From JACJXF01 sp038316435 (lineage in GTDB: Bacteria > Bacteroidota > Bacteroidia > Bacteroidales > GCA-2748055): a DNA stretch of 64,000 bases. Shown piece by piece: positions 8,790 to 18,470 of the stretch. Positions within the stretch are counted from its first letter, which is position 1, and every line of letters starts with the position of its first letter. A program made the translations under genes and the position numbers. The stretch spans positions 100,629 through 164,628 of the forward strand of contig JBBQAQ010000003.1 of NCBI GenBank assembly GCA_038316435.1, read 5' to 3'. The notes under the pieces are model-generated. The model was not told the DNA's origin. It did not search any database and saw only the letters and a program-made list of their open reading frames with translations.

Positions 8790-9242
8790 ATGCGGGCTGT
8801 AATACAGAGAGTATCAAAGGCTTCCGTCAAATGCTCCAGTGGTCACTATGATGAAATAGGGAGTGGGATACTTGTTTTTTTAGGTATAGAGGAGTCTGAC
8901 GGGGATGAAGATATTAAATGGTTAAGTGGGAAGATAAGTCGTTTAAGAATTTTCCCTGATGAAAAAGGAGTAATGAATCTTGGGCTTAGTGAGTTGGGCG
9001 GAGAAATTTTGCTTATTTCTCAATTTACTCTGCATGCAAGTACACGTAAGGGAAATCGGCCATCCTTTACAAGAGCCGCTCCACAGCAAATCTCAGAACC
9101 ATTGTATTTTGAATTTATCCGGCAGTTGGAAAAGGATTGTGAGATCAAAGTAAATACAGGTGTTTTCGGGGACCACATGGATGTATCACTTATAAATGAC
9201 GGTCCGGTTACAATACTTTTTGATACAAAAGTAAAAGAGTAA
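8790..9242 (+). CDS. dtd: D-aminoacyl-tRNA deacylase
   Basis: A 150-residue cytoplasmic enzyme that hydrolyses D-aminoacyl-tRNA (and mischarged glycyl-tRNA-Ala) to free tRNA, a proofreading step in translation. The start MRAVIQRVSKASV, the core SQFTLHASTRKGNRPSF and the C-terminal NDGPVTILFDT match DTD. The SQxTL and GPVT motifs form the cross-subunit active site. Length is as usual. It is followed 11 bp later by a MazG-like gene and then deoC, so the three probably form one operon with a housekeeping or sanitising theme. Confidence 0.95.
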   Translation: MRAVIQRVSKASVKCSSGHYDEIGSGILVFLGIEESDGDEDIKWLSGKISRLRIFPDEKGVMNLGLSELGGEILLISQFTLHASTRKGNRPSFTRAAPQQISEPLYFEFIRQLEKDCEIKVNTGVFGDHMDVSLINDGPVTILFDTKVKE

Positions 9243-9253
9243 TTCCGAATAAA

Positions 9254-9580
9254 ATGACATTAACTGAAACACAACGATTAGTAGACCTCTGGATTAAGGA
9301 ATATGGTGTGAAATATTTCAGTGAGCTCACTAACATGGCTATTTTGACTGAGGAAGTTGGAGAAGTAGCAAGAATTATTGCCAGAAAATATGGTGATCAG
9401 TCGTTTAAGGAGGGTGAAAATCCTTCTGAACTTGCTGATGAATTAGCGGATGTACTATTTGTTTTAATTTGCCTAGCGAACCAAACGGGTGTAGATCTTT
9501 CAGACGCCCTTACCAAAAATATTGAAAAAAAAACAAGCCGCGATTCACGGCGACATAAGAAGAATAAAAAACTATTATAA
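9254..9580 (+). CDS. MazG-like nucleotide pyrophosphohydrolase
   Basis: A 108-residue, all-helical protein of the MazG/dUTPase-2 superfamily, which hydrolyses nucleoside triphosphates to monophosphates. The metal-binding pattern is visible as LTEEVGEVARII, followed by ELADELADVLFVLICLANQ, giving the ExxE...ExxD layout. The single-domain length fits the short pyrophosphohydrolases. The C-terminus is basic (KKTSRDSRRHKKNKK). It sits between dtd and deoC on the same strand. The exact nucleotide substrate cannot be read from the sequence. Confidence 0.88.
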   Translation: MTLTETQRLVDLWIKEYGVKYFSELTNMAILTEEVGEVARIIARKYGDQSFKEGENPSELADELADVLFVLICLANQTGVDLSDALTKNIEKKTSRDSRRHKKNKKLL

Positions 9581-9590
9581 AAACAGAAGT

Positions 9591-10436
9591 ATGATCCGAA
9601 ATAAATACAAAATATCAGTCAATCAAAATTTCATCAAAGAAAAAATTGAGCAAATTGAACAACGATCTTCCCAAATGCGAGATAAAGCTATTCTTACTCA
9701 TATATTCAGCCTAATAGATTTAACAAGTTTAAATAGTACTGATTCTATTTCAAAGATAACCGCATTGACAGAGAAGGTGAACTGTATTTCTGATAAGTTC
9801 CCTGATTTGCCAAATGTTGCTGCCATATGCGTTTTCCCCAATTTTGTTCCTACAGTGAGAAAGACTTTGACAATAAAAAAAGTAAAGATTGCATCAGTTG
9901 CGGCCTCTTTCCCCGCATCACAGACTTTTATAGATATTAAAATTCAAGAAGTGCGAAAAGTAGTAGAAAGCGGCGCTGATGAAGTTGATATCGTTATATC
10001 CCTTGGTGAGTTTTTAGAAGGAAATTACGAACTTGTATCAGAGGAAATTAAAAAAATCAAGGCTGTCTGTGGCGATGCGCATTTAAAAGTAATTTTAGAA
10101 ACTGGCAGTATTGAAGACTTAAGTTTAATAAAACTAGCATCCTTTCTAGCTATGGATTCCGGAGCAGATTTTATCAAAACCTCAACCGGAAAAATGGAAA
10201 AAGGAGCAAGTCCTGAGGCGATTTGGGTAATGTGTGAAGCAATTAAAGAGTATTACGACAAAAATGGTCGAGCTGTTGGAATAAAGCCTGCGGGTGGAAT
10301 TTCGGATATAAGCACCGCTGTTAATTACTATTTAATTGTAAATGAAATCCTAGGAAATGATTGGTTAAAGCCAGAGCGCTTTCGTTTTGGGGCCAGTAAA
10401 CTAGCTAATTTACTATTAGGAGAAAAGTATTTTTAG
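9591..10436 (+). CDS. deoC: Deoxyribose-phosphate aldolase
   Basis: Splits 2-deoxyribose-5-phosphate into acetaldehyde and glyceraldehyde-3-phosphate in deoxynucleoside breakdown. Class I aldolase features are plain: SGADEVDIVISLGEF (Asp of the proton relay), KVILETG, GADFIKTSTGK carrying the Schiff-base lysine, and GIKPAGGI with the second lysine. The ATG at 9591 (MIRNKYKIS) is preferred, because the longer frame from 9522 overlaps the MazG-like gene by 59 bp and its extra residues are a shadow of that gene's basic tail. At 281 residues it is a little longer than E. coli DeoC because of an N-terminal helix typical of some bacterial forms. Confidence 0.93.
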   Translation: MIRNKYKISVNQNFIKEKIEQIEQRSSQMRDKAILTHIFSLIDLTSLNSTDSISKITALTEKVNCISDKFPDLPNVAAICVFPNFVPTVRKTLTIKKVKIASVAASFPASQTFIDIKIQEVRKVVESGADEVDIVISLGEFLEGNYELVSEEIKKIKAVCGDAHLKVILETGSIEDLSLIKLASFLAMDSGADFIKTSTGKMEKGASPEAIWVMCEAIKEYYDKNGRAVGIKPAGGISDISTAVNYYLIVNEILGNDWLKPERFRFGASKLANLLLGEKYF

Positions 10437-10444
10437 TACTTTTG
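10437..10444 (+). promoter_or_regulatory. Bacteroidota -7 element before the DUF4271 gene
   Basis: TACTTTTG matches TAnnTTTG exactly and is followed by C, as is common. It begins directly after the deoC stop codon and would give a leader of about 70 nt for the DUF4271 gene. No good TTG lies 19-21 bp upstream. Confidence 0.4.
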
Positions 10445-10521
10445 CATTGTATAAACTTACCGTCAGGAAAAAAACTTTAAACTTAAATTGTTGTTTTTTC
10501 GTTTAGGCGGAAATCCGAAAT

Positions 10522-11322
10522 ATGCAAAATCAGCAAAGAGATTCGACATTTTCTATTGTTGGAGAATCAAAAGATTCTATTTCGTCTTCTCCACAAGTTT
10601 TTGTGGAGACAATACCTAGCACCGCGCAAGTATTAAGGGGAAGGCTATATTCAAGCGGAGTATCAGGAAATGAATTTCCTGACTGGTATTTTTTAGCCGT
10701 TATCTTAGTATTAGCGGGCATTGCCTGGGCAAGAATTATTTACGGTAAGTTTCTAAATTTGGTCTGGATATCCGCTTACAGTTACCAAATTGCTGCCAAA
10801 ACACAAAAAGAGCAAAGCGTTGTTCAAAAGCGTTTCGGCCTTAGTCTGGATTTATTATATCTTGTAAACTCTTCCCTTTTTTTATACTTACTAAATTACT
10901 TTTTTGCCTTAGGATTTTTACCCGAAGATGGATTTTGGTTCTTAATAGTCTCTTTTACTTTTCTTCTCTTCTTAATTATTTTCCGAATAATTATAATGAG
11001 GACTATTGGCAATATTTTTGAAAGAAAAGAACTATTTAAGGGCTTTTTGTACCATTTCTTTATTTACAATAAGGTTATAGGTCTTATAATTATTCCTTTT
11101 TTAATTGCCATTCCTTATACACATGGATTATTGCAGGAATGGCTTGTATATACTGGGGTTTCAATCATAATTATTATTTATGTTTTTCGCCTATTTAGGG
11201 CCGCTGTTTATGTATTTAAAAATGTTGTTTTGTTTTTCTATTTGATTTTGTACCTTTGTTCCCTTGAAATATTACCCCTCTTAGTGGTAATAAAAGTATT
11301 ACTTTCTTTGGCACAGGTTTAA
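10522..11322 (+). CDS. DUF4271 multi-pass membrane protein
   Basis: A 266-residue protein with a hydrophilic N-terminal tail of about 50 residues, then about six or seven hydrophobic helices separated by short loops. The arrangement (PDWYFLAVILVLAGIAW, RFGLSLDLLYLVNSSLF, then FLYLILYLCSLEILPLLV near the end) matches the Bacteroidota-specific DUF4271 family. Its biochemical role is unknown. In this phylum it is regularly found immediately before hemD, as here (27 bp gap), which implies a conserved linkage but not a known function. Confidence 0.8.
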   Translation: MQNQQRDSTFSIVGESKDSISSSPQVFVETIPSTAQVLRGRLYSSGVSGNEFPDWYFLAVILVLAGIAWARIIYGKFLNLVWISAYSYQIAAKTQKEQSVVQKRFGLSLDLLYLVNSSLFLYLLNYFFALGFLPEDGFWFLIVSFTFLLFLIIFRIIIMRTIGNIFERKELFKGFLYHFFIYNKVIGLIIIPFLIAIPYTHGLLQEWLVYTGVSIIIIIYVFRLFRAAVYVFKNVVLFFYLILYLCSLEILPLLVVIKVLLSLAQV

Positions 11323-11349
11323 ATTAAACCATTTAAGTAGTAGAGCTTT

Positions 11350-12111
11350 ATGACTAGAATCAAGAGAATTTTGGTTTCCCAACCAAAGCCGGAGTCTGAA
11401 AAACACCCCTATTCCGATCTTGCCGAAAAAAACAATCTTAAAATTGACTTCAGACCTTTTATACAGGTAGAAGGAGTTAGTGTTAAGGATTTCAGGAAAG
11501 CAAGAGTAGAAATTTTAGCCCATGGGGCTGTGATTTTCACAAGTAAAACTGCAATAAACCATTTTTTTAGAATTGCTGAGGAATTAAAAATCAGCATTCC
11601 CGACGAAATGAAGTATTTCTGCAGTTCCGAATCAATAGCCTTCTATCTGCAAAAGTACATTGTTTACAGAAAGAGAAAGATATTTTACAGCTCGAGTGGG
11701 AATATAGTTGATATTATGGATATTCTTTTGAAACACAAAGAAGAAAACTTCCTTGTTCCCATGTCAAATGCTAACAAAGATGAAGTTACAGTTTTGCTCG
11801 AAAAGGCTAAAATCAAATATACATCTGCAGTTTTGTATAATACAGTTTGTAGTGATCTTTCCGACCTTTCAGAAATCAATTATGATGTATTAGTCTTTTT
11901 TAGCCCGACTGGAATTAAGTCACTTTTACAGAACTTTCCTGGTTTTAAGCAGAACGATATAAAAATTGCAACTTTTGGGTCCACAACAGCTAAGGCTGCA
12001 ACGGAGGCCGGATTGCGGCTAGATATTAGTGCCCCTCAGCCCAATGCTCCTTCTATGACAATGGCACTTGATCAATATATCCGTGAATATAATAAAAGTT
12101 TTAAAAAATAG
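11350..12111 (+). CDS. hemD: Uroporphyrinogen-III synthase
   Basis: Closes and inverts ring D of hydroxymethylbilane to give uroporphyrinogen III, the branch point of heme and siroheme synthesis. HemD sequences diverge strongly, so the call rests on overall layout: KRILVSQPKPES at the start, an AVIFTSKTAINHFF segment, DVLVFFSPTGIKSLLQNFP, and the C-terminal IATFGSTTAKAATEAGLRLDISAPQPNAPSMTMAL. The Ser-Pro-Thr-Gly and Thr-Ala-Lys-Ala motifs are those that survive in the family. Length (253) is normal. Placement between DUF4271 and rnpA is the usual Bacteroidota order. Confidence 0.85.
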   Translation: MTRIKRILVSQPKPESEKHPYSDLAEKNNLKIDFRPFIQVEGVSVKDFRKARVEILAHGAVIFTSKTAINHFFRIAEELKISIPDEMKYFCSSESIAFYLQKYIVYRKRKIFYSSSGNIVDIMDILLKHKEENFLVPMSNANKDEVTVLLEKAKIKYTSAVLYNTVCSDLSDLSEINYDVLVFFSPTGIKSLLQNFPGFKQNDIKIATFGSTTAKAATEAGLRLDISAPQPNAPSMTMALDQYIREYNKSFKK

Positions 12112-12130
12112 ATTTTCTTTATAATACTGG

Positions 12131-12195
12131 TGGCCCCCGGTTGTTGTTTTTCAAATTACCTTTGTTTAGGTATGGAATAAACCAATCGGGGGTCA
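12131..12195 (+). other. Long-range 13-bp stem between hemD and rnpA
   Basis: TGGCCCCCGGTTG (12131-12143) can pair over all 13 positions, with two G-U wobbles, to CAATCGGGGGTCA (12183-12195). The 39-nt loop contains the rnpA -7 promoter element. The 3' arm ends 10 bp before the rnpA start codon. Transcripts reading through from hemD could fold this way; those started at the internal promoter could not. Confidence 0.5.
12157..12164 (+). promoter_or_regulatory. Bacteroidota -7 element for rnpA
   Basis: TACCTTTG matches TAnnTTTG exactly, about 41 bp before the rnpA start codon. TTG triplets lie upstream (12141-12146), but at 11-13 bp they are closer than the optimal 19-21 bp. Confidence 0.45.
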
Positions 12196-12205
12196 TTATT
12201 TATTT

Positions 12206-12610
12206 ATGAATTTAAACACTCTACATCGCTCAGAAAGACTTAAAAGCGCGAAGTCAATCAGCCAACTATTTGAAACTGGTAAAAGTCTTTTTGTTCACCC
12301 GATCAGACTGCTCTATCATATTAATCCCTCTAGTGAATGCGTTTTGATTAAAGTGGGATTTGCAGCACCAAAGAAGAGCTTCAGAAGGGCAATTGATAGG
12401 AATATACTCAAACGAAGGATGCGTGAAGCATACAGGATCAATAAATCAAAATTTCTAATTTTAGATAAAAGTCCTTTTCCCGGGCTAGAAATCATGTTCA
12501 TATACCAAGGCAAAGAAATTGAGGATTTTACTAAAATCAGCGTTTGTACTATAGAGTTGTTGAAAAAGCTTTCAATAAAACTATCAAAAATGAATTATGT
12601 ACGAATTTAA
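12206..12610 (+). CDS. rnpA: Ribonuclease P protein component
   Basis: Protein subunit of RNase P, which trims the 5' leader of precursor tRNA together with the RnpB RNA. The RNR signature is clear: FAAPKKSFRRAIDRNILKRR followed by MREAYR. The N-terminus (LHRSERLKSAKSISQLFETGKS) aligns with the family's start. At 134 residues it is typical. It is the third gene of the DUF4271-hemD-rnpA series. A possible internal promoter and a long stem lie just upstream. The usual rpmH-dnaA partners are not beside it. Confidence 0.93.
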   Translation: MNLNTLHRSERLKSAKSISQLFETGKSLFVHPIRLLYHINPSSECVLIKVGFAAPKKSFRRAIDRNILKRRMREAYRINKSKFLILDKSPFPGLEIMFIYQGKEIEDFTKISVCTIELLKKLSIKLSKMNYVRI

Positions 12611-12805
12611 GCTCCCCAGTAATCAAACTTTATTTGACCTAAATGAATCCGTTGAATAAGATTTTGATATAGGTTTTAAGTATAAAGTATTTGTTTGAAG
12701 GTGAAAAAGAGCTGAGAAAACACTCGAACTCAACAGAAATTCATTACTCATTTGATTTATTACATCTTTTAAAGTGTTTGAGGTAGTATTCTCTGGCAAT
12801 TTTCA

Positions 12806-12813
12806 TAAATTTG
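12806..12813 (+). promoter_or_regulatory. Bacteroidota -7 element for the alpha-2-macroglobulin gene
   Basis: TAAATTTG is an exact TAnnTTTG match 23 bp before the start codon. A TTTG at 12777-12780 is 25 bp upstream, slightly farther than ideal. The 226-bp gap after rnpA implies that a new transcript begins here. Confidence 0.45.
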
Positions 12814-12836
12814 ATTAATATCAAATAATTACTTTT

Positions 12837-15800
12837 ATGTCAAAAGCAAAATCTAATTTCATAGTTGGTAGCATTCTGATGGTAGCAATATTAATATTGC
12901 TTTCCGGATGTTCTAAAAAGAAAGAAAAAGTTCAATTCATCACTCCGGCTTATAATCCTGAAATTGCTGCATTCACTTCGGGAATAATCCCATCAGAATC
13001 AGTGATTCGGGTTAAACTCACTTCAGATTATGCTAAAGAATTCAATCCTGAGCAAGCTATTAATTTAAGTCTCTTTGATTTTAAACCTAGTATACAAGGA
13101 AGCACCTACATTACCGATGCAAGAACAATTGAATTTCGCCCGGAAAATAAGATGCCGTCTGGCCAAACGTATAAAGCCGTTTTCAAGACATCAAAACTTT
13201 TGCCTGACAAAAAAGGAGTAAAAAGCTTTGAATTTCAATTCAGTATTATTCAACTAGATATCGCTTTGGATTTTTCAGGACTAAGATCTCAAAGCAGTAA
13301 AGATCTTATCTGGAATGAAATAAAAGGATCACTAATAACCACAGATAAAGTTTTAAGTGCCGATATAGAAAAAATTGTTTTGGCAGTACAAAATAGCCAA
13401 AATTTACCTTTCATCTGGAAACATGATCCAAACGGACTAATTCATGAATTCACAATTGATAGTGTCCGTCGCACCGAAAAAAGAGAGACTGTTGACATAA
13501 GCTGGGATGCAGGTTCTCTTAAATCAAAGGCCAAAGGATCAAGAAAATATGAGATTCCTGCATTGAATGAGTTTACCCTTTTAGAAACTAAAATTATTCA
13601 GCAGCCTGAGCAATACATTCAAATATTATTTTCAGACCCAATTAAAACAGACCAATATTTAAATGGCCTAATTAGTCTGAGTAATAATGTAGGTTTAAGG
13701 TTTGCTGTTGATAATAATATGGTCAGGGCATATCCTGAAATCCGGCAAAGCGGAACCCTGGATTTGAATATACTATCTGGAATAAAGAATATTTTAGGCT
13801 TTAGTTATCTGGGATCCCAGGTAATTTCAGTAAATTTTGAAGAATTGAAACCTTCTATCCGTTTAATTGGACAAGGAGTAATTATGCCTCAATCAGAAGG
13901 ATTAATATTTCCTTTTGAGGCTGTTAATTTAAAAGCAGTGGATGTAAAAATAATTCGCATATATGAGAATAATGTAACTCAATTCCTGCAAATCAATGAT
14001 CTGGATGGTAATGATGAAATGAAACGAGCCGGTCGGCTTGTTGCAAAGAAAACTATTTCACTGAATTCGGATCGATCAATAAATTTCGGTGAGTGGAATG
14101 CTTTTGCTATCGACCTTTCAGACCTTATAAAATCAGAGCCCGGAGCAATTTACCGCGTAGAACTTGGATTTCGCAAAAAACACTCCCTTTACAAATGCAG
14201 TGATAGTGAAGACATGAGTTATGAAACATTGACTGATCCTAATAACAATGAGAATATAATTACAGGAAACGATTTATCATACTGGGATGCACAAAACGGG
14301 TATTACAGTTATGAGAATTACGATGGTGAGTATGATTATGAATACAATTGGGATGAGAGAGATAATCCTTGTTCAGATTCATATTTCAACCAAAGTAGAA
14401 GTGTTTCCAGAAATATTCTCGCCTCAAATCTTGGAATAATTGCGAAGAAAGGATCCGATAACTCATTTTTATTTGCTGTAACAGACCTAGTTAGCTCTGA
14501 GCCAATAAGTGGAGTAAATTTGGAATTATTCAATTTTCAACAACAAACGATTTCTTCATGCGAAACAGATAAGGAAGGTTTTGCCAGTGTTAAAACAGAC
14601 CAACAAGCTTTTTTACTTGTAGCTAAGAAGGATAGTCAGAGAGGGTATCTCAAACTTTTTAATGGCGCTTCTTTGTCATATAGTCAATTTGATGTTTCAG
14701 GTAGTCCAGTTGATAAAGGTATTAAAGCATTTTTTTATGGCGAAAGAGGTGTTTGGCGCCCAGGGGATACATTATTTCTAAATTTAATTCTTGAGGATAA
14801 TGATAAGGTTTTACCAGAAGGTCATCCTGTTATTTTTGAATTATTCGATGCTCGTGGGAAAATATATAAAAAGATAACATTGACAGAAGGATTAAATGGA
14901 TTCTATTCCTATAAAGTAGCAACTAGTTCAGACGCCCCTACTGGAAATTGGAGGTTAGATGCTATTGTTGGAGGGTTGACTTTCAGCCATGGGATTAAAA
15001 TAGAGACTGTGAAGCCAAATCGCCTGAAAATTAAACTTGAGTTTCCTGATAATGAGCTTCATGCGGATAATGCTTCAAATAAAGCCCGAATGATTGTTTC
15101 ATGGTTGCATGGTTCTCCTGCTTCTTTTTTGGAAGCAAAAGTCGCCGTTAATTTTTCAGTAATGGACACCAGATTTAATGGTTTTGATGACTATGTGTTT
15201 ACAGATCCCTCAAAAATATTTTACCCGAGTGAACGTGAGATTTTCGAAGGAACCCTTAATGAAAATGGTGAGACAAGCTTTACCCCGGAGTTTTTTGTAA
15301 AAGGCACAAGTCCCGGCAAACTTCGGGCAACATTCACTAGCAGGAGTTTTGAAAAAGGGGGTGACTTCAGCATTGATCAATTTTCAATTGCTTACTCCCC
15401 CTATAATAATTATCTAGGATTAAAAATTCCCAAAGGTGATAACTATGGAATGCTTTCAACGGACACCTTGCAAGTTTTTGATATCGTAAGTTTAGATGAC
15501 CATGGACAAACAGTTGATATTGAAGGCCTTGAAGTGAGTGTGTTTAAACTTGATTGGCGCTGGTGGTGGCACTCTTCAGGAGAGAATTTAGCTTCATATA
15601 CTGGAAGCTCTTATCGCGAACCAGTTTTCCAAAAAATTGTAAATACAAAATCTGGAAAAGCAAAATTTTCATTCAAGATAGGTACCCCGGATTGGGGGCG
15701 CTTTCTAATTAGAGTAAATGATCCTTTAGGACTTCATTCTACTGGTAAGATAGTGTATTTTGACAGTCCGGAATGGATGAGCAGAAGTTCACAAAACAAT

Positions 15801-18440
15801 CCAGAGGCGGCCAGTATTATTATTCTTAGTTCAGATAAGGCTAAATATAATGTAGGTGAAACGGTTACTATAAATATTCCATCTGGAAAGTCTGGTAGAA
15901 TATTAATAAGCATTGAAAATGGAAGCAGAGTAATTGAACATTACTGGTTGCCTTCGAAAGGACAGCTTTCCACTTTTAGTTTCACTTTAACTCCGGAGAT
16001 GACTCCAAATATTTATGTAAATGTTAGTTTGATTCAACAACATGCCCAAACCCAAAATGATCTTCCCATAAGGATGTATGGAGTAATCCCCATATTTGTT
16101 GAGAACAAGGAGAGCCACCTTGAACCAGAGATTAGTATGCCGGATATTTTACGACCAGAAACTGAGGTAATTGTTCGGGTAAGCGAAAAAAACAAAAAAA
16201 GCATGACATATACCCTTGCAATTGTTGATGAAGGATTGCTAGACCTGACTCGATTTAAAACACCTGATGCGTGGCAATTTTTTTATGCCAGAGAAGCCCT
16301 TGGTGTAAAAACTTTTGATATTTATGATTGGGTAATCGGAGCATACGGAGGCAGAATTGACGGAGTATTCAGTATTGGTGGAGGCGAAGACAGTGATGGG
16401 GCAAAGTCACAGACCAAAGCTAATCGATTTCCTCCAATGGTAAAATTTATTGGCCCTTTCGAACTCTCTGCCGGAGCAGTAAATTCTCATAAAATTACAA
16501 TTCCCAATTACATTGGTTCAGTAAAAACTATGGTTGTAGCCGGGCAATCTGGGGCATACGGAAAAGCTGAAAAAATCTGCCCTGTAAGAAAACCACTGAT
16601 GGTACTGACTACTTTACCAAGAGTATTAGGGCCTGGTGAAACGGTCAGTATTCCGGTGACTGTTTTTGCAATGGAAGAACAGATTAAAAAAGTTAAAATT
16701 AAACTTGAGCTGAATGGTATATTTGAAACTGATGAAACTGAAAAAATAGTTGAATTCACAAGCCTAGGGGATAAAACAATCGACTTTAAAGTTAGAGTTA
16801 AATCACAAACTGGTATAGGGAAAGTGAACATTATTGCAAGCTCAGGAAAAGAAGAGTCCAGAAGCGAAACAGAACTTGAGGTACGATCACCAAATCCTGA
16901 AATTACTGAACAATATTATGGGGTTATAAATCCAGGTGAGGCATGGGAAAAACAGTTTGTTTCACCTGGTATTTCGGGAAGCAACAAGGCCGAACTGGAA
17001 GTATCTTCTCTACCCCCGGTAGATTTTGGAAGAAGGCTCAAATACCTTCTAAACTATCCTTATGGTTGTATGGAACAAGTAACTTCGGCTGTTTTCCCTC
17101 AATTATTCCTTTCTGATGTAATGGACGTCGATCAGTATACAAAGGAATTTACTGACAAAAACGTTAAAGCAGGTATTCAGAAGATTCAGAGTTTTCAGTT
17201 ATCAAGCGGGGGACTTGGTTTATGGCCGAATTCAACTTCTGAAAATGACTGGGGAACGAGTTATGCAGGACATTTCATGCTTGAGGCTCAGAAAAAAGGA
17301 TATACCGTATCCAAAGACTGGTTAAAGAAATGGATCACGTACCAAAAACGGATTGCACGATCATGGAGTGGAAGTCGTTATGAAACCAAATGGGAACAAA
17401 AATCCATGGAACTTTGTCAGACCTACCGACTATATACCCTTGCTTTGGCAGGAGAACCTGAGTTAGGTGCAATGAATCGATTAAGGGAACAAGCGAATTT
17501 AGATGTTTCAGCCAGTTGGCAACTTGCTACAGCTTATGCTCTGGCCGGGCAACAAAAGACTGCTGATGAACTTGTAAAAACACTTACGACTAACATACCA
17601 GTGTATAATGATACTTATTACACTTACGGATCTGAGTTGAGAGACAAAGGGTTCATTTTACAAACACTTACTTTATTAAACAGAAAAGAAGAGGCTATTC
17701 CTTTGATGCAATACATTTCAGAAAAGCTAAGTAGTGAAGGTTGGTATAGTACACAAACAACGGCTGTTTGTCTAATGGCCGTTTCCCAGTATGCCGGACC
17801 AGAAATGGTTTCGAAAAGCCTAAGCTATGACTTTAGCATCAATGGAAGCGAAATGAAACATGCTGCTTCAAATAGCTCCTACTCACAAATTCCAATTAAA
17901 TTGGCAAAGTCAGAAGGAGGTAAAGTTGGCGTTAAAAATTCCGGGAATGGAATTTTATTTATCAGGCTTTCAGTGCATGGCGTTCCATTAGCTGGAAAAG
18001 AAAAGAGTGTTTCACAAAACCTAAGTATGCAAATAGTATATAAAAGTATGAACGGGAATTTAATAGATGTCAGCAGTCTGGAACAGGGAACCGACTTTCT
18101 TGCTGAAGTAAGAATCTATAATCCGGGAACTTTTGGTACTTACCAAAATCTTGCATTAACTCAGATATTTCCATCTGGATGGGAGATTCAGAACCAGCGA
18201 CTTTTTGAAACCAATTTAGGAATAAACAGTGTTCCTGATTATCAGGATATTAGGGATGATAGGATTTATACCTTTTTTAGTCTTTCTAGTAATAGTTATA
18301 ATAACTATACTGTTAAACTCACCGCTGCGTATAAAGGTCGGTTTTATCTTCCCGGGATTTTGTGTGAAGAGATGTACCGGGGTGATGTCAGGGTTGTAGA
18401 AACAGGAAAATGGGTTGAAGTGAAAGGAAACGAGAAATAG
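12837..18440 (+). CDS. Alpha-2-macroglobulin family lipoprotein
   Basis: An 1867-residue bacterial alpha-2-macroglobulin, a periplasmic protease trap. The signal peptide ends in a lipobox (LLSGC, Cys 25), so it is probably lipid-anchored. MG-type beta-sandwich domains fill the first 1200 residues, including the FFYGERGVWRPGDTLFLNL segment of the MG2 region. The thioester motif Cys1411-Met-Glu-Gln1414 in YPYGCMEQ is intact, so covalent capture of proteases is possible, and the alpha-helical thioester domain follows. An acidic, tyrosine-rich patch near residue 485-500 is unusual. pbpC starts 30 bp downstream. In E. coli the homologue yfhM is likewise next to pbpC, which supports a joint role in protecting and repairing the wall. 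Confidence 0.93.
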   Translation: MSKAKSNFIVGSILMVAILILLSGCSKKKEKVQFITPAYNPEIAAFTSGIIPSESVIRVKLTSDYAKEFNPEQAINLSLFDFKPSIQGSTYITDARTIEFRPENKMPSGQTYKAVFKTSKLLPDKKGVKSFEFQFSIIQLDIALDFSGLRSQSSKDLIWNEIKGSLITTDKVLSADIEKIVLAVQNSQNLPFIWKHDPNGLIHEFTIDSVRRTEKRETVDISWDAGSLKSKAKGSRKYEIPALNEFTLLETKIIQQPEQYIQILFSDPIKTDQYLNGLISLSNNVGLRFAVDNNMVRAYPEIRQSGTLDLNILSGIKNILGFSYLGSQVISVNFEELKPSIRLIGQGVIMPQSEGLIFPFEAVNLKAVDVKIIRIYENNVTQFLQINDLDGNDEMKRAGRLVAKKTISLNSDRSINFGEWNAFAIDLSDLIKSEPGAIYRVELGFRKKHSLYKCSDSEDMSYETLTDPNNNENIITGNDLSYWDAQNGYYSYENYDGEYDYEYNWDERDNPCSDSYFNQSRSVSRNILASNLGIIAKKGSDNSFLFAVTDLVSSEPISGVNLELFNFQQQTISSCETDKEGFASVKTDQQAFLLVAKKDSQRGYLKLFNGASLSYSQFDVSGSPVDKGIKAFFYGERGVWRPGDTLFLNLILEDNDKVLPEGHPVIFELFDARGKIYKKITLTEGLNGFYSYKVATSSDAPTGNWRLDAIVGGLTFSHGIKIETVKPNRLKIKLEFPDNELHADNASNKARMIVSWLHGSPASFLEAKVAVNFSVMDTRFNGFDDYVFTDPSKIFYPSEREIFEGTLNENGETSFTPEFFVKGTSPGKLRATFTSRSFEKGGDFSIDQFSIAYSPYNNYLGLKIPKGDNYGMLSTDTLQVFDIVSLDDHGQTVDIEGLEVSVFKLDWRWWWHSSGENLASYTGSSYREPVFQKIVNTKSGKAKFSFKIGTPDWGRFLIRVNDPLGLHSTGKIVYFDSPEWMSRSSQNNPEAASIIILSSDKAKYNVGETVTINIPSGKSGRILISIENGSRVIEHYWLPSKGQLSTFSFTLTPEMTPNIYVNVSLIQQHAQTQNDLPIRMYGVIPIFVENKESHLEPEISMPDILRPETEVIVRVSEKNKKSMTYTLAIVDEGLLDLTRFKTPDAWQFFYAREALGVKTFDIYDWVIGAYGGRIDGVFSIGGGEDSDGAKSQTKANRFPPMVKFIGPFELSAGAVNSHKITIPNYIGSVKTMVVAGQSGAYGKAEKICPVRKPLMVLTTLPRVLGPGETVSIPVTVFAMEEQIKKVKIKLELNGIFETDETEKIVEFTSLGDKTIDFKVRVKSQTGIGKVNIIASSGKEESRSETELEVRSPNPEITEQYYGVINPGEAWEKQFVSPGISGSNKAELEVSSLPPVDFGRRLKYLLNYPYGCMEQVTSAVFPQLFLSDVMDVDQYTKEFTDKNVKAGIQKIQSFQLSSGGLGLWPNSTSENDWGTSYAGHFMLEAQKKGYTVSKDWLKKWITYQKRIARSWSGSRYETKWEQKSMELCQTYRLYTLALAGEPELGAMNRLREQANLDVSASWQLATAYALAGQQKTADELVKTLTTNIPVYNDTYYTYGSELRDKGFILQTLTLLNRKEEAIPLMQYISEKLSSEGWYSTQTTAVCLMAVSQYAGPEMVSKSLSYDFSINGSEMKHAASNSSYSQIPIKLAKSEGGKVGVKNSGNGILFIRLSVHGVPLAGKEKSVSQNLSMQIVYKSMNGNLIDVSSLEQGTDFLAEVRIYNPGTFGTYQNLALTQIFPSGWEIQNQRLFETNLGINSVPDYQDIRDDRIYTFFSLSSNSYNNYTVKLTAAYKGRFYLPGILCEEMYRGDVRVVETGKWVEVKGNEK

Positions 18441-18470
18441 AAATTAATTTTATTTGATGGGTTCGAGTTT

